6,359 nt of DNA from an uncultured Clostridia bacterium (GTDB lineage Bacteria; Bacillota; Clostridia; Christensenellales; QALW01): positions 1-6,359 of the forward strand of contig URTC01000105.1 of NCBI GenBank assembly GCA_900550765.1, given 5' to 3'. Below the pieces are notes generated by a model. That model saw only the letters and a list, made by a program, of their open reading frames with translations, was not told the DNA's origin and made no database searches. How positions within the stretch are numbered: position 1 is the first letter of the stretch; each line of letters begins with the position of its first letter. The position numbers and the translations under genes are program-made. Positions 5,628-6,359 of the stretch are shown one piece after another.

Positions 5628-5714
5628 CTATCTCCCGTCATCAGAAACACTCCCCAGGATTTGTCCATAGGTATATAAAAATACTTCCGCATCAATCTTT
5701 CGGCTGCAGATCAT
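5628..5714 (-). CDS. Possible 28-codon ORF upstream of ibrA
   Basis: An ATG at 5714, with GGA 7 nt upstream, opens a 28-residue frame (begins MICSRKIDAEV, ends SVSDDGR) that stops 6 nt before the ibrA ATG; the GGGAG proposed for ibrA lies inside its last codons. It resembles no family I recognise. It could be a leader peptide coupled to ibrA, a remnant, or chance. Confidence 0.2.
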   Translation of the reverse strand: MICSRKIDAEVFLYTYGQILGSVSDDGR

Positions 5715-5757
5715 CTCTATATCCGGACGCTTACCCTATATTTTTCTGCAAAAAGCT

Positions 5758-5817
5758 TTATAACATATAATAAAAGAATATTATATTATATAATCTAACA
5801 ATATTATAACATATAAT
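5758..5817. repeat. Three evenly spaced AT-rich dyads upstream of ibrAB
   Basis: An exact 14-bp direct repeat, TTATAACATATAAT, occurs at 5758-5771 and 5804-5817. Each copy contains the dyad TTATA-ACA-TATAA. Midway between them is a perfect 15-bp palindrome, ATTATAT-T-ATATAAT (5780-5794). The three dyad centres lie at 5764, 5787 and 5810, exactly 23 bp apart, about two helical turns. The layout suggests a cooperative operator cluster in front of ibrAB, or a bent, easily melted promoter region. Chance is a concern in so AT-rich a stretch. Confidence 0.4.
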
Positions 5818-5831
5818 TACAACATTTTCTA
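5803..5831 (-). promoter_or_regulatory. Candidate extended -10 promoter for ibrAB
   Basis: On the minus strand, the right-hand 14-bp repeat contains TGTTATAAT, a consensus extended -10 (TATAAT at 5803-5808). A weak -35, TAGAAA, lies at 5826-5831 with 17 bp spacing. Transcription would start near 5796 and leave a leader of about 175 nt before ibrA. The promoter overlaps the dyad cluster, which fits repression by a dyad-binding protein. Confidence 0.4.
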
Positions 5832-5839
5832 CAGAAATC

Positions 5840-5888
5840 TTCAAGCAGACAACGCAGATGAAACAAGCCGATTTCCGGTCTGCTCGAA
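5840..5888 (-). repeat. Long-loop inverted repeat in the ECF-ibrA gap
   Basis: TTCAAGCAGAC (5840-5850) and GTCTGCTCGAA (5878-5888) form an 11-bp inverted repeat with one mismatch, which becomes a G-U pair in minus-strand RNA. The loop is 27 nt. It could be a terminator-like or processing hairpin for transcripts from the ECF gene, but there is no U-tract after it. Between it and 5960 I see nothing else. Confidence 0.3.
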
Positions 5889-5960
5889 TCTTATATGCCG
5901 GGAACTCTCTCTGCATCATTCCCCTTTGGAAAGCATAAAATCTCCTTTCTTCTCTATAAT

Positions 5961-6080
5961 TTATTTCAGATTTCTCCGCTTTACAGAATCTTTCACGAGT
6001 GCAGAAGCTTTTTTCTCTTCAGCTATCTGTACGGCCAACGGATTGAATCCCCGCATATCGTCTGAGCAAACAAAGGCCAT
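5961..6080 (-). CDS. Possible 39-residue ORF or gene remnant after the ECF gene
   Basis: The frame runs from an ATG at 6080 to a TAA at 5961 and encodes a hydrophilic peptide beginning MAFVCSDDMRGFNPL and ending KDSVKRRNLK, with a Lys/Arg-rich tail. It begins 20 bp after the ECF gene stop on the same strand. The composition looks protein-like, but the nearest GGA abuts the ATG, so initiation would be poor. The frame is open upstream of the ATG for about 13 codons, into the end of the ECF gene, so this may be the tail of a decayed gene. No family recognised. Confidence 0.25.
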   Translation of the reverse strand: MAFVCSDDMRGFNPLAVQIAEEKKASALVKDSVKRRNLK

Positions 6081-6100
6081 TCCGTCAGATTTTTTAGATA

Positions 6101-6358
6101 TTACAAATGCCTCATCAATCCATTATGATAGAGCTTATAAACACCGCATTTCCAGCAAAGTATCATACCAAGAACCGCACCAACCGCTGCCTGAAGAATC
6201 TGATACGGCATTTTCATAATCGCATATTCCGGCGTACTGTAAATAAACGCTCTGCCAAGCGAATATCCAACGACCATAATGACTGCGCCGATCGTTACTC
6301 CAATCCCTGAGGAAAGTACAGGATGTTTTTTCATAACATAGTGCGAAAACACCGAGAT
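6101..6358 (-). CDS. ECF transporter S component, N-terminally cut by window edge
   Basis: This is a membrane-embedded substrate-binding subunit of an energy-coupling factor vitamin importer, which works with a shared EcfT and two EcfA ATPases encoded elsewhere. Only the last 85 residues are present; the frame is open at the right edge, and the GTG at 6352 is internal. Two membrane segments are visible, roughly residues 15-38 (VLSSGIGVTIGAVIMVVGYS region) and 49-68 (MPYQILQAAVGAVLGMILCW). The blocks GYSLGRAFIY and MPYQILQAAVG match the 'GYfl.e..iyg' and 'P.n.iQ...G' pattern near the C-terminus of ECF S components. A short basic tail follows (KLYHNGLMRHL). The vitamin (riboflavin, cobalamin, queuosine precursor or other) cannot be told from this part. 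The gene is on the same strand as ibrAB but about 480 bp away, so probably a separate transcript. Confidence 0.72.
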   Translation of the reverse strand: MSVFSHYVMKKHPVLSSGIGVTIGAVIMVVGYSLGRAFIYSTPEYAIMKMPYQILQAAVGAVLGMILCWKCGVYKLYHNGLMRHL

Positions 6359-6359
6359 C

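Noticed and set aside
5758..5817. Replication origin or iteron array
   Set aside because: Only two direct repeats, no Rep gene and no DnaA boxes seen; a promoter/operator role for the adjacent ibrAB is simpler.
5926..6219. Plus-strand 97-codon ORF
   Set aside because: Starts at TTG without a ribosome binding site and runs antisense to the ECF S component; composition typical of a shadow frame.

Overview
The window looks like chromosomal DNA of a low-to-mid G+C Bacillota (Firmicutes), probably an anaerobic gut-type clostridial or related lineage. The signs are a meso-diaminopimelate dehydrogenase, a perfect HrcA/CIRCE operator, strong AGGAGG-type ribosome binding sites, sigma-A style promoters and an ECF-type vitamin transporter component. 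No rRNA, tRNA, CRISPR array, transposase or integrase is visible.

Layout. Positions 3-791 (+) hold the C-terminal four-fifths of ddh (lysine/peptidoglycan precursor synthesis), cut by the left edge. Its first ~630 bp are very G+C-rich; the last ~160 bp match the rest of the window, so the gene carries a sharp compositional seam. It is followed after 31 bp by guaA (823-2112, +), a GMP synthase whose glutamine amidotransferase half is reduced and lacks the catalytic cysteine. A perfect 13-bp hairpin (2261-2291) separates guaA from a convergent HxlR-family regulator (2306-2635, -), which has its own promoter.

The 456-bp gap between hxlR and hsp20 (2636-3091) holds the hxlR promoter, an extended CIRCE element (2856-2890), a sigma-A-like promoter (2909-2937) and a ~150-nt structured leader. 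The leader ends in an AU-rich hairpin that buries part of the Shine-Dalgarno sequence and the start codon of hsp20 (3092-3550, +). Small heat-shock protein synthesis may therefore be controlled twice: by HrcA at transcription and by an RNA thermometer at translation. A strong intrinsic terminator (3558-3590) follows.

On the minus strand lies a translationally coupled pair, ibrA (4293-5621) and ibrB (3676-4296). They encode a PAPS-reductase-like ATP-pyrophosphatase-fold protein and a ParB/sulfiredoxin-fold protein. This is the most accessory-like part of the window; its biochemical role is unknown. Upstream of ibrA, the gene-poor 5622-6100 region holds a possible 28-codon ORF, three AT-rich dyads spaced exactly 23 bp apart over a candidate promoter, a long inverted repeat and a possible 39-codon ORF. 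The right edge cuts an ECF transporter S component (6101-6358, -).

The genes do not form one pathway. The main points of interest are the ibrAB module with its upstream control region, the layered hsp20 control region, the amidotransferase-deficient GuaA and the compositional seam in ddh. All structures and motifs were read by eye; no search or folding program was run.
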